Shown here: positions 6,091-13,255 of the stretch, in pieces
Numbering within the stretch: position 1 is the stretch's first letter
How the letters are laid out: each line of letters opens with the position of its first letter
NCBI GenBank assembly: GCA_012271025.1
Contig: JAAXHF010000015.1
Coordinates: 1 to 13,255 of the forward strand
Length of the DNA: 13,255 nucleotides
From: Deltaproteobacteria bacterium
GTDB taxonomy: Bacteria > Desulfobacterota_B > Binatia > Bin18
Direction of reading: 5' to 3'
The notes under the pieces: generated by a model
What the model saw: the letters and a program-made list of their open reading frames with translations, nothing else
Told to the model about the DNA's origin: nothing
Databases searched by the model: none
Translations under genes and position numbers: made by a program

Positions 6091-7017
6091 TCAAAAAATC
6101 GCCACCGGCTGACACGGCGAGCCGGTGCTGCCGACAATGCGCAGCGGCATAGCGGAAAAGAGGAACTCATAGCGTCCCTCCTCCCCACAGGCGGTGGCCA
6201 GGGCGTCAAGCGCCGCGTTATCAATCAGACACAGGCCGAGCAGCGGAATTCCCAGATGGACGCCAAACACAAAGCCCTCATAGCCGATCGGACGTTCGTC
6301 CATCAGATCCCAGACCAAGGCCGAGGCATCGTGCTGGCGCAGCCACTCCAGACAGGCAATATGCAGCCCTGGTCGCGTGGTCACATTGGCAAATCCCTGC
6401 GGCGAGATTGTTGGCACTGCGTCCGGCTCGGCCGCCTCGTACGCCTCGCGTCCGCTGCGGATCACCACCACATCCCCGGCTTCGACCCGTACTCCGGCCC
6501 GCTCGGCTGCGGCGTCAAGCTCGGGCGGCGTGACCGGCTGACCGACCGCCACATAGCCGGCCGGCCTGGAAGACGCTACGTCCAGCAACACCCCGCGTGA
6601 CACCACGCCGTCAAACCACACGTCCAGGGCGCCCCAGCTGGCGCCGGCGTGGCCGACGTGCTCGCTGAAACGGCGGCCGTTGTACAGCTGGCCCTGGTAC
6701 TCCACATGACACAGGGCATCCATATGGGTCATGGTATGGCCGTGATAGATCATGCCGAAATAATCCACCGCCGCCTGCGAGGCGCCGCGCCGAATCGGAT
6801 ACAGCATGTGGTAGTCCAGGGCGGGCTGGGGAGGAATGTCGCGCGACACGGAAACCACCCGGCCGCGACGGGCCAGGGCTACCGCAGCGGTCCGTTTTTC
6901 CGGGCTGATCAGATTCAGGGTTCCGCGCTGGTCGTCAGCCCCCCAGCGGCCCCAATTGTTCAGGCGCTCGAAATAGCCCTCGACCTCGGCCTGTGACGGC
7001 GGCGTCCAGTCAGCCAT
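6091..7017 (-). CDS. Cyclase/KynB-family metal-dependent hydrolase
   Basis: A 308-residue member of the cyclase family (PF04199), which includes bacterial kynurenine formamidase and isatin hydrolase. The metal site is seen at 92-104 as H-G-H-T-M-T-H-M-D-A-L-C-H, matching the HxGTHxDxxxH type motif. The N-terminal NWGRWGADDQRGTLNLI at 21-37 and LYNGRRF at 111-117 fit the longer, formamidase-unlike subgroup common in degradation clusters. It probably hydrolyses an amide, lactone or cyclic ketone. The start is the ATG at 7017, preceded by GGGAGGG; upstream in-frame codons run into the amidohydrolase gene, with which it overlaps by 8 nt. Fourth gene of the operon. The actual substrate is unknown. 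Confidence 0.9.
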   Translation of the reverse strand: MADWTPPSQAEVEGYFERLNNWGRWGADDQRGTLNLISPEKRTAAVALARRGRVVSVSRDIPPQPALDYHMLYPIRRGASQAAVDYFGMIYHGHTMTHMDALCHVEYQGQLYNGRRFSEHVGHAGASWGALDVWFDGVVSRGVLLDVASSRPAGYVAVGQPVTPPELDAAAERAGVRVEAGDVVVIRSGREAYEAAEPDAVPTISPQGFANVTTRPGLHIACLEWLRQHDASALVWDLMDERPIGYEGFVFGVHLGIPLLGLCLIDNAALDALATACGEEGRYEFLFSAMPLRIVGSTGSPCQPVAIF

Positions 7018-8179
7018 GCCCTTCCCTCCCGGGCTCGCCCGTTGGCCCAGACACACCGTACAGCTCGGCCGCGTTGTGCCACACCATCCGCTCCCGGTCG
7101 TGGGCCGGGATGGGTTCAAACGTCCGGGCCATGAATTCACGGCTGTTCGGCCACGTCGAGGTGGCGAGCGGAAAATTCGTTGTCCACAGAATATTCTGGG
7201 CGCCCAGGAAGCGGTGGGTGTGGAGCAGACTGCGGCGGTCGTACCAGCCCGTGAAATAGCACTGGCGCTTGAACAGCTCGGTCGGCGTCAGCTCATAGCC
7301 CTGCAAATCCAGGCGAAACTGCTCAAAATGATAGTCGGCCGCCTCCAGGGCAAACACGCCCCAGCCCAGGGCGCTTTCGGCAAACACGACGCGCAGGCGC
7401 GGAAAGCGCGACAAAATCCGCGACACCAGCAGGTTGCCCAGGACCGTGGCCGAACTGAACGGACGCGACAGGGCCTGAAAGGCGCCGCTCAGTGCGGGAG
7501 AAAACGCCGGGTCGGGCGGGAACTGAATATCCGGCGAGGCGCCGGCGTGGAAACAGATCGGCACCTCCAGCTCCTGGCAGGTTGCCCAGACCGGGTCGTA
7601 CTCGGCCTCGTTGACGTGCGGCAGCTCACGCAGGTGCATGGGAATGGCCGGATACACCACCCCCCGATGTCCCTTGGCCACCGCACGTTCGATCTCGGCA
7701 ACCGTTGCCGCAACCGGAGACAGGGGCACCAGACACTGGGGGATAAAGCGTGGGCTGGCGGCCGCCCACTCGTCAATCAGCCAGTCGTTGTAGGCCCGGA
7801 CACAGGCCAACTCAAGGGCCGGATCGGTCAGCCGGCCAAAGGTCTCTCCGGCCAGACCGGCCAGGCTGGGATACAGCACTGCAGCAGCCACGCCATCGGC
7901 GTCCATGGCTTTCAGCCGTTCGGCCGGATCGTGGGCGAGCGCTGAGACGTCCTCCCAGCGCTGCGGTAGCTGATTGCGGTCGGCCAGGGTGGCGCCCGCA
8001 GCGGCAACCCCGTCCAGGGCCACCGGCCGGCCGTCGACCAGCCAGCGCTGGCTGCCGTCGGCCTGCTCGACCAGATGCGGAATGCGCTCGCCCCAGCTTT
8101 TGGACAGACGCTGGGTCCACACCTGGGGGTGTTCGACCACGTGCTCGTCGCTGCTGATAAAACCGGATCGGCGTTCCAC
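7010..8179 (-). CDS. Amidohydrolase-2 family protein with altered metal site
   Basis: A 389-residue TIM-barrel protein of the amidohydrolase-2 (ACMSD-like) family; members decarboxylate or hydrolyse ring-derived acids with a single metal. The N-terminal ligand motif is D11-E-H13 (ISSDEHVVE), His211 is in ICFHAGA, and E268 in FAESALGW fits the family. The last metal or catalytic aspartate, found in SDYPH of relatives, is here N335 in T-T-N-F-P-L, and the next histidine is leucine. The upstream gene is a clear paralogue that keeps SDYPH. The start is a GTG with GGAGG five nt before it; the longer frame reaches into the preceding gene. It sits 14 nt after that gene and overlaps the cyclase gene by 8 nt. 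It could be an impaired subunit of a hetero-oligomer or an enzyme with changed chemistry. Confidence 0.88.
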   Translation of the reverse strand: MERRSGFISSDEHVVEHPQVWTQRLSKSWGERIPHLVEQADGSQRWLVDGRPVALDGVAAAGATLADRNQLPQRWEDVSALAHDPAERLKAMDADGVAAAVLYPSLAGLAGETFGRLTDPALELACVRAYNDWLIDEWAAASPRFIPQCLVPLSPVAATVAEIERAVAKGHRGVVYPAIPMHLRELPHVNEAEYDPVWATCQELEVPICFHAGASPDIQFPPDPAFSPALSGAFQALSRPFSSATVLGNLLVSRILSRFPRLRVVFAESALGWGVFALEAADYHFEQFRLDLQGYELTPTELFKRQCYFTGWYDRRSLLHTHRFLGAQNILWTTNFPLATSTWPNSREFMARTFEPIPAHDRERMVWHNAAELYGVSGPTGEPGREGHG

Positions 8180-8182
8180 CCA

Positions 8183-8190
8183 CCCCTCCC
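8183..8190 (-). promoter_or_regulatory. Ribosome binding site for a GTG start
   Basis: GGGAGGGG on the minus strand, in the 14-nt gap between the two amidohydrolase genes. Its GGAGG core is 5 nt before GTG 8179, which supports that unusual start; no ATG occurs before the conserved DEH motif. Confidence 0.6.
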
Positions 8191-8193
8191 GGC

Positions 8194-9408
8194 CTAGGCC
8201 AGCTTGTAGAGATTTTGGGCGTTGGCGTACAACAGTCGCTCGCGCTCGTCGGCCGGCACATCGACCAGGGTGCGTTCGACCGTCTCCCACGAGTCGGGAT
8301 AGGTCGAAGTGTTGTGCGGATAGTCCGACTGCCACATGATGTTGTCGATGCCGATTGTGTGACGTGATTCCAGCCCGACCTTCTCAAACCAGAAACACAC
8401 GTACATCTGCCGTCGAAACTGCTCGCTGGGTCGGGTGAGCACCCCCTCGGTCCACAGCCGGCGGCGTTCCCACTCGTGGTCGCAGGCCTCCAGGGCATAG
8501 TTGACCCAGCCCAGGCCCGTCTCCGCGCATACCCACTTGAGACGCGGATAGCGCTCCAGATTGCCGGAGAAAATCAGGTTGGGCAGAAACTGGCACACGG
8601 CCGACAGTCCGCCGGGAATAAAACTGACCGTGATCTGAGCCCGGTTATAGGCTTTCCAGCTCGGCGGACGCAGTATAATCCCGGCATTGGCGTGCCAGTG
8701 AATCGGCACATCGAGTTCCTGACACACGTCCCACAGCGGGTTCCAGTACGGGTCGTTGATGCGGGGGACGGCTTCGGTCGTCGGGCTTACCCCGGCCAGA
8801 CCGAACAGGTCGTCCCGGCCCTGCAGCACGAGGCTCGGTTCGGCCACCATCAGAATCCCCTTGTGGCCCTTTTTGACCGCACGTTCGACCTCGGCCACCG
8901 CCACGCTGATATCGCTCAGGTAGGGGATCAGGGCTAGCGGAATATAGCGCTCACTGACCTCGCTCCACTCGGCCAGCCCGTCGTTATAGGCCCGAATGCA
9001 GGCCAGCTCGAACTCGGCGTCGCCCTGCAGAAAAGTCGCGTTCTGAACCGGCGGGTTGGGAAACAAGACCTCGCCGTCCACCCCGTCCTCGTCCAAGACC
9101 TTGAGCCGTTCGACCGGATCGTAGACCTTGAGCGGTACCTCTTCCCAGCGCTGGGGATGGTAGGTCCGCCGGGGATCGTCCATCACCGCCGGACAGTTGC
9201 ACACTCCCCGGGTATCGACGACCTTGCCGTTGATCGACCAGCGTTCGACGGCGTGATCGACCGGCTCGGCCATCAGCGCGGGATCGCGCGTTTCGATAAT
9301 ATGCGGAATGCGCTCCCCCCACCTGGCCTTGGACATCCGGTCCAGAAACGTGTTCTTATCCAACTGGCCGTGAGAATCCGCGCTGATTAAGCCGTGGCTG
9401 ATATTCAT
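8194..9408 (-). CDS. Amidohydrolase-2 family metal-dependent hydrolase
   Basis: A 404-residue ACMSD-like TIM-barrel protein with an apparently complete active site: D11-S-H13 at the N-terminus (LISADSHGQ), H239 in IHWHANAG, E296 in CAETGLGW and D362 in Q-S-D-Y-P-H. Family members decarboxylate or hydrolyse aromatic-ring-derived acids. It shares GERIPH, QRWEEV/D, DP-ERLK, LD-DGV, ELAC-RAYND, ERAV-KGH-G and the CQEL-VPI run with the next gene, so the two arose by duplication. The start at 9408 has an AGGGGA site about 8 nt upstream. It follows the cupin gene by 21 nt and precedes the paralogue by 14 nt. The substrate is unknown. Confidence 0.92.
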   Translation of the reverse strand: MNISHGLISADSHGQLDKNTFLDRMSKARWGERIPHIIETRDPALMAEPVDHAVERWSINGKVVDTRGVCNCPAVMDDPRRTYHPQRWEEVPLKVYDPVERLKVLDEDGVDGEVLFPNPPVQNATFLQGDAEFELACIRAYNDGLAEWSEVSERYIPLALIPYLSDISVAVAEVERAVKKGHKGILMVAEPSLVLQGRDDLFGLAGVSPTTEAVPRINDPYWNPLWDVCQELDVPIHWHANAGIILRPPSWKAYNRAQITVSFIPGGLSAVCQFLPNLIFSGNLERYPRLKWVCAETGLGWVNYALEACDHEWERRRLWTEGVLTRPSEQFRRQMYVCFWFEKVGLESRHTIGIDNIMWQSDYPHNTSTYPDSWETVERTLVDVPADERERLLYANAQNLYKLA

Positions 9409-9429
9409 CGGACGTGTCCCCTGGGAGGC

Positions 9430-10182
9430 TTACTTTTCCATGCCGGCGATAGCGTCCTGGGTACTCCCGCCATAGCTCTCGGCCGCGTCCTGGTCAAACG
9501 TCAGCACCATCAGGCTGGCCCCGTCCGGCCCGCAGACCAGCGGCTGCGCGTCTTCACCCGCCTCGACGAAACGCAGGCCCTTGGCTTCGAGCGACTTGCC
9601 ACCGACCGAGGCCGAGCCGGACAGCACGACCTCGTAGCGTCCATAGGCCGGTGCGCCGGGCGCAAACGCCATGTGCGGCGGGCACTCGATAATCCGGGCC
9701 GAGGGCCCGCGGCTGTCGGGAATCAAGACCTTTTGACGCGCCTCGGGATGGCCGGGCAGCGGCTCCCAGTCCACCTCGCGGGCGTTGCACGATATCTCTC
9801 GGCCACGCGTGTTGGCCTGATAGCGGCGCTTCTTGTTCCGCATCATGACCACCCCGCCTGGTTTGGTGTGCAGGACCAGCATGTCGTGGCGACTGACCTT
9901 GAACGGGCCGTAGGGCACATTGTGTTCGGTGTAGTGGACGGCCGGAGCGTCGAGCCGAAAGGTCGGAAACTCCATCGAGCCTTCGAGCAGGAGCTGAAAC
10001 TGGGCGGCCAGATGAAAGTGCGGCTCCACCTCATAGCCCTCGGAAATCTGAGCCCGGACGGCCTCCGGTCCGCCGTCTTCGCCCCTCAGGTACATTTGTA
10101 GCCGGGTCTCCCCGTCGCCATCCAGCGCCAGCGTCTTCCACGCCACCTCGGACGGCTCAACAGCAAAGCGATGCGTATCCAT
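9430..10182 (-). CDS. Two-domain cupin protein
   Basis: A 250-residue protein with an N-terminal cupin: PHFHLAAQFQ at 54-63 gives H55, H57 and Q61 as likely metal ligands, followed by a second motif around H83 and H87 (VHYTEHNVPYGPF). Residues about 150-230 look like a second, ligand-poor beta barrel (YEVVLSGSASVGG and GLRFVEAGEDAQPLVCGPDGASLMVLTF), so a bicupin is likely. The role could be a ring-cleaving dioxygenase, an isomerase or a ligand-binding protein; no family name can be fixed by eye. The start is an ATG with AAGGAGG directly upstream, the strongest site in the operon. It is the first of six genes on this strand and reads away from the ABC transporter gene. Confidence 0.8.
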   Translation of the reverse strand: MDTHRFAVEPSEVAWKTLALDGDGETRLQMYLRGEDGGPEAVRAQISEGYEVEPHFHLAAQFQLLLEGSMEFPTFRLDAPAVHYTEHNVPYGPFKVSRHDMLVLHTKPGGVVMMRNKKRRYQANTRGREISCNAREVDWEPLPGHPEARQKVLIPDSRGPSARIIECPPHMAFAPGAPAYGRYEVVLSGSASVGGKSLEAKGLRFVEAGEDAQPLVCGPDGASLMVLTFDQDAAESYGGSTQDAIAGMEK

Positions 10183-10204
10183 GCCCCCTCCTTGTTGGAC
10201 AACC

Positions 10205-10222
10205 GGCCGAGCGCGCTCGGCC
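10205..10222. promoter_or_regulatory. Perfect 18-bp palindrome, candidate operator
   Basis: GGCCGAGCGCGCTCGGCC is a gap-free palindrome 23 nt upstream of the cupin start, in the 158-nt region between the divergent operon and ABC gene. Its place near the expected operon transcription start suits an operator for a dimeric regulator. It could also be a dispersed palindromic element. Confidence 0.4.
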
Positions 10223-10229
10223 TACGCAT

Positions 10230-10259
10230 GGCTTACTGTATCGGACGGCTGATCGTCAA
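10230..10259 (-). promoter_or_regulatory. Weak candidate promoter for the six-gene operon
   Basis: Minus-strand TTGACG (10254-10259, 5 of 6) is followed after 18 nt by TAAGCC (10230-10235), a poor -10. The palindrome at 10205-10222 would overlap the start point. A poor -10 could mean the promoter needs an activator. Confidence 0.25.
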
Positions 10260-10340
10260 GACATCGGCAAGACGCCGGACAAAGCGTTGAAAGCCGGGCC
10301 TGAATCTGTCACAAGGGGTGGAAGCGAGGAGGGCGCTGCC

Positions 10341-12113
10341 ATGCGGGCAATCGGCGGTTTATGGCATCTGATACGGGGCAGCTACGGCAAGCTGGCGCTG
10401 GCCATTGCCTGTGGCCTGCTGTTTGCCGGAACCGGGCTTATTCCGCCCCTGCTCATCCGGCAGATCATCCAGTGGATCACGGATGGGGGCGGCACGCTCG
10501 AAGCCCTGATCCTCATCACCGTGTTGCTGCTGGTGGTGTATGTCAGCCGCGGCCTGGCCCGCTACGGCTATGGACGCTTTTCACACGAAGTGTCGTTTGA
10601 CGTGCTGCACAGCCTGATGGTCCGGGTGTATCGCCACCTCCAGGGTCTGCCCCACCGCTTTTTCAACAACCAGCGGACGGGCTCGCTGATCGCCCGCTCG
10701 ATCAACGACATCGAATCCATCGAAGACTTCATCGCCCACGGCATTCCAGAATTGATCATCGCCTGCGTCCTGCCTACGGCCATGATCAGCATACTGTTTT
10801 ATCTGAACTGGCAGCTGGCCCTGATCGCCCTGGTGCCGCTGCCGCTGGCCAGCTGGCTGGTCTTCCGCTCGATCTCAAAAGTCCGCAAAGAGTGGCGGCC
10901 GGTCCGCACCCGGCTCGAAGAACTCACCGCCCAGGTGCAGGACAACCTGTCCGGGGTCAGCGTGATCAAATCCTTCGTTCAGGAAGGTCGCCAGGCGGCC
11001 GCCATTGAGATGCGCAGTCGCCGGCTGCACGACGACATGCTGCGCGCCAGCAGCCTGTCGTTCGTGCCGGTCGGGGTGATCGAGGTCACCAGCGGTGTGG
11101 GCGTCGTTCTGGTTGCCCTGGCCGGCGGCGGCATGGCCCTGGCTGGCACGGTCAGCGCGGCCGACCTGTTCGTGTTCATTGTCTACCTGACCCAGATCTA
11201 CCAGCCCTTTCTGCAGCTGGCCAACACCAACGACACCCTGCAAAAGGCCGCCGTCAGCTCGGAGCGCGTGTTCGAGCTGCTCGACATCCAGCCCGACATC
11301 GTCAGCCCGCCGGGCGCGCTGCGGCCGGACCCCATGGGCTGGGACATCGATCTTCAGAATCTGAGCTTCGCCTACCAGCCGGGCCGGCCGGTGGTGTCCG
11401 AGATCAACATTCGGGTGCCCCAGGGCTCCATGGTCGCCCTGGTCGGCTCGACCGGCGCGGGCAAAACCACGGTCACCAGCCTCATTCCCCGTTTTTACGA
11501 CCCCCAGCACGGCAGCGTGAAGATCGGCGGCCACGACGTGCGCACGCTCGATCTGCACTTTCTGCGCAGCCATATCGCAATTGTCCTCCAGGATGTCTTT
11601 CTGTTTCACGGCACGGTGCGCCAAAACCTGCTGTTCGGCCGGCCGGACGCCAGTGAGGCCGACATGCGGGCCGCAGCCCAGGCCGCCAACGCCGAAGAGT
11701 TCATCCTGAACCTCAGCGACGGGTACGACACCCTGATCGGCGAACGCGGCGTCAAGCTCTCGGCCGGCCAGAAGCAGCGCCTGTCGATTGCCCGAGCGAT
11801 ACTCAAAGACGCGCCGATCCTGATTCTTGACGAGGCCACCTCCTCGGTCGATACCGAAACCGAGCACCTCATCCAGCAGGCCATCTCGCGTCTGGCCGCC
11901 CAGCGCACCACGGTCGCCATTGCCCATCGTCTGAGCACGATTCGGCACGCCGACCTCATTGTCGTGCTGGACAAGGGCCGGATTGTCGAGCAGGGAAGCC
12001 ACGCCAGCCTGCTGGCCCACAACGGCCACTACGCCCGTATGGTCCGCGCCCAGGACTTGTCCCGCGAGTGGCAGCTTGAGGTGAAACCGGTCCTGACCGC
12101 AGCCGCCGACTGA
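10341..12113 (+). CDS. ABC exporter, fused membrane and ATPase domains
   Basis: A 590-residue type-IV (MsbA/BmrA-like) half-transporter that should work as a homodimer in the inner membrane. Residues about 15-300 form the six-helix membrane domain with the usual LPHRFFNNQRTGSLIARSINDI coupling region at 103-124. The ATPase domain has Walker A GSTGAGKT at 369-376, Q-loop Gln417 (VLQDVFLF), signature LSAGQ at 473-477 (Ala for the usual second Gly), Walker B ILILDE at 493-498 and H-loop His529 (IAHRLST). All catalytic residues are present. The substrate cannot be told from sequence; lipid or drug export is typical. The start at 10341 has GAGGAGG eight nt upstream; a TTG 18 codons earlier lies before that site and is rejected. 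It is divergent from the six-gene operon and has no partner gene. Confidence 0.93.
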   Translation: MRAIGGLWHLIRGSYGKLALAIACGLLFAGTGLIPPLLIRQIIQWITDGGGTLEALILITVLLLVVYVSRGLARYGYGRFSHEVSFDVLHSLMVRVYRHLQGLPHRFFNNQRTGSLIARSINDIESIEDFIAHGIPELIIACVLPTAMISILFYLNWQLALIALVPLPLASWLVFRSISKVRKEWRPVRTRLEELTAQVQDNLSGVSVIKSFVQEGRQAAAIEMRSRRLHDDMLRASSLSFVPVGVIEVTSGVGVVLVALAGGGMALAGTVSAADLFVFIVYLTQIYQPFLQLANTNDTLQKAAVSSERVFELLDIQPDIVSPPGALRPDPMGWDIDLQNLSFAYQPGRPVVSEINIRVPQGSMVALVGSTGAGKTTVTSLIPRFYDPQHGSVKIGGHDVRTLDLHFLRSHIAIVLQDVFLFHGTVRQNLLFGRPDASEADMRAAAQAANAEEFILNLSDGYDTLIGERGVKLSAGQKQRLSIARAILKDAPILILDEATSSVDTETEHLIQQAISRLAAQRTTVAIAHRLSTIRHADLIVVLDKGRIVEQGSHASLLAHNGHYARMVRAQDLSREWQLEVKPVLTAAAD

Positions 12114-12130
12114 ATGCAACCCGGCTCAAT

Positions 12131-12949
12131 TTATGATCGGGTAGCCCGGGCGCGGACGTAGTCCGGCTGGCGGTTCTCGCGCAGCGCCGCGAGCGCCTCC
12201 TTGTGATCCTGGGTGGTCAGCGTCAGCGCCTCGTAGGCCAGGCCGGCGTCCATGATCAGGTTGGCCTGCTGTTTCAGCCACTTGTTCACCGCCAGTTTGC
12301 TCCAGCGGATCGCCCAGGTTGGTCCGTCGGCCAGCCGCTGGACGAGTTCACGCGCCTTTGGCAGCACCTCCGCCTCGGGCACGGCATAGTTGACCAGACC
12401 GATCTGGGCGGCGTCCGCGCCGGTGATGGAATCGCCCAGCATCAAAAATTCTTTGGCCCGATTGGGACCGATCAGCAGCGGCCAGATCACGGCCCCGCCG
12501 TCTCCGGCCACCGCGCCGAGGGCGACGTGGGTATCGGCCAGCTTGGCCGTTTCCGACGCAACTGTCACGTCGCACAACAGCGCAACGTTGGCGGCAAAAC
12601 CGAGCGCGTCACCGTTGATGGCGGCGACGACCGGCTGTTCGACATCAAGCAGGTTCTCGATCACCCGCCGGCCATCGGCCATCACGATGCGTCTGCCGCC
12701 ACGGCCCTTGGCCTTGGTCGGCTTGTCACGGCTGGTCAGGTCACCGCCCACGGAAAACGCCTCACCCGCCCCGGTCAGCAGGATCGCGTTGACGTCGCGG
12801 TCCTGGGCAAGGTCCAGCCAGATTTGCTCAAACTCGTGGTGGAGGGCGGCGTGAACGGCGTTGTGCTGGTCGGGCCGGTTGATGGTCACCGTGGCCACCC
12901 GGTCGGCGACCTCGATGTGCAGATACTCGTAGTCAGTGTAGTCCAGCAT
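12131..12949 (-). CDS. Crotonase-family (enoyl-CoA hydratase/isomerase-like) protein
   Basis: A 272-residue crotonase-fold protein acting on an acyl-CoA or similar thioester. HNAVHAAL at 29-36, the first oxyanion strand AFSVGGDL at 64-71 and NGDALGFAANVALLCDV at 112-128 place it in the family. Aligned to rat enoyl-CoA hydratase, Glu144 becomes N121 and Glu164 becomes H141, while D150 in AGDGG is added, so hydration by the two-glutamate mechanism is unlikely; isomerase, hydrolase or decarboxylase chemistry is possible. The ATG at 12949 is chosen with AAGGAGG ten nt upstream; a nearer ATG at 12957 is out of frame. It converges on the ABC gene (17 nt between stops) and lies 68 nt downstream of the amine oxidase gene on the same strand. 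Confidence 0.9.
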   Translation of the reverse strand: MLDYTDYEYLHIEVADRVATVTINRPDQHNAVHAALHHEFEQIWLDLAQDRDVNAILLTGAGEAFSVGGDLTSRDKPTKAKGRGGRRIVMADGRRVIENLLDVEQPVVAAINGDALGFAANVALLCDVTVASETAKLADTHVALGAVAGDGGAVIWPLLIGPNRAKEFLMLGDSITGADAAQIGLVNYAVPEAEVLPKARELVQRLADGPTWAIRWSKLAVNKWLKQQANLIMDAGLAYEALTLTTQDHKEALAALRENRQPDYVRARATRS

Positions 12950-13017
12950 GGTGTCATGGCCTCCTTTTGCTCCAGGTACTAGCACCGGGCCGGCGCGCCG
13001 GGCAAGTTCCCGCTCTT

Positions 13018-13255
13018 TCAGGCCACGGCCGTCACCCGCTCGTTGATGGCCTGGACTGCGGCATGAGCGGCCAGGGCCGCCCCCTCCTGCCAGCCCGGCA
13101 GGGCGCTCAACTGATCACCGGCGAAGTAGATCGCCCCGTCGGGCTGGCGCAGACGGGCGGGCGGCTGATAGCTGGCGGGCCAGCCGCCGCGCTGGAAGCG
13201 GACCTTGGGCCAGGCGCGGCTGACCCCGGCTTCGATCTCCGCCGCATAGCCGGGG
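13018..13255 (-). CDS. Flavin amine oxidase, C-terminal fragment cut by window edge
   Basis: The minus-strand frame is open to the right edge, and only the last 78 residues are present. They include a stretch reading R-A-W-P, then RFQRGGWPASYQPP and DGAIYFAGDQLSALPGWQEGA. YFAGD/E-xLS and GWxEGA are the C-terminal FAD-contact signature of flavin monoamine-oxidase-like enzymes, which oxidise amines to imines and aldehydes. The tail AAHAAVQAINERV is the usual final helix. It precedes the crotonase gene by 68 nt on the same strand and may be cotranscribed with it. Confidence 0.85.
   Translation of the reverse strand, partial: PGYAAEIEAGVSRAWPKVRFQRGGWPASYQPPARLRQPDGAIYFAGDQLSALPGWQEGAALAAHAAVQAINERVTAVA

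Noticed and set aside
7016..7945. 309-residue plus-strand frame opposite the second amidohydrolase
   Set aside because: The minus-strand gene is clearly conserved; this frame is compositional shadow.
10875..12119. 414-residue open frame antisense to the ABC exporter
   Set aside because: It is a shadow produced by GC-rich third codon positions; the plus-strand frame has every ABC motif, while the antisense product has no recognisable motif and is rich in His, Gly and Asp.
12990..13001. CCGGCGCGCCGG palindrome between the amine oxidase and crotonase genes
   Set aside because: Only 12 bp, with no loop suited to a terminator and no T-run; expected by chance in such GC-rich DNA.
1..13255. CRISPR array, tRNA, rRNA, insertion sequence or attachment site
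   Set aside because: I saw no regularly spaced repeats, no tRNA-like cloverleaf, no transposase or integrase motifs and no terminal inverted repeats; by-eye inspection could miss a small RNA.

Overview
The window is about 13 kb of high-GC bacterial chromosome, densely coded on both strands, with 13 complete protein genes, two genes cut by the window edges, and no RNA gene, insertion sequence or CRISPR array. Shine-Dalgarno sites of the AAGGAGG/GGAGG type precede most starts. Gene content (tandem amidohydrolase-2 proteins, a cyclase-family hydrolase, a DUF336 protein, a PPOX-class protein, a short NAD-type 6-phosphogluconate dehydrogenase, 'GWVC' repeat domains) resembles uncultured deltaproteobacteria-like or Tectomicrobia/Entotheonella-like genomes. 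That placement is inference only.

Left part (1-5324). The C-terminal end of a protein with two tandem ~116-residue repeat domains meets, convergently, a minus-strand pair: a small HTH-like conserved protein followed by gnd. Next come two more minus-strand genes, an ankyrin-repeat lipoprotein with a good sigma-70 promoter and a seven-helix membrane protein. Divergent from these is a plus-strand pair: an alpha/beta-hydrolase-fold protein with alanine in the nucleophile position, and a PPOX-family split-barrel protein carrying an export signal.

Middle (5348-10182, minus strand). Six genes lie almost end to end (gaps of 14-21 nt and one 8-nt overlap) and read as one operon. In transcription order they are a two-domain cupin protein, an amidohydrolase, a second amidohydrolase that is a diverged paralogue of the first, a cyclase/KynB-family hydrolase, a SelW-like CxxC protein and a GlcG/DUF336 protein. 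Cupin, amidohydrolase and cyclase folds are the same three used by 3-hydroxyanthranilate dioxygenase, ACMS decarboxylase and kynurenine formamidase, so an aromatic or heterocyclic breakdown route of unknown substrate is a reasonable guess. A perfect 18-bp palindrome lies just upstream of the operon.

Right part (10341-13255). A single-gene ABC exporter (half-transporter with fused ATPase) is divergent from the operon and may be co-controlled with it. Convergent to it is a crotonase-family gene lacking both catalytic glutamates of classical enoyl-CoA hydratase. Upstream of that, on the same strand, is the C-terminus of a flavin amine oxidase that continues past the right edge.

A recurrent theme is recognisable enzyme folds with altered catalytic residues: Ser to Ala in the alpha/beta hydrolase, Asp to Asn in the second amidohydrolase, and Glu/Glu to Asn/His in the crotonase.
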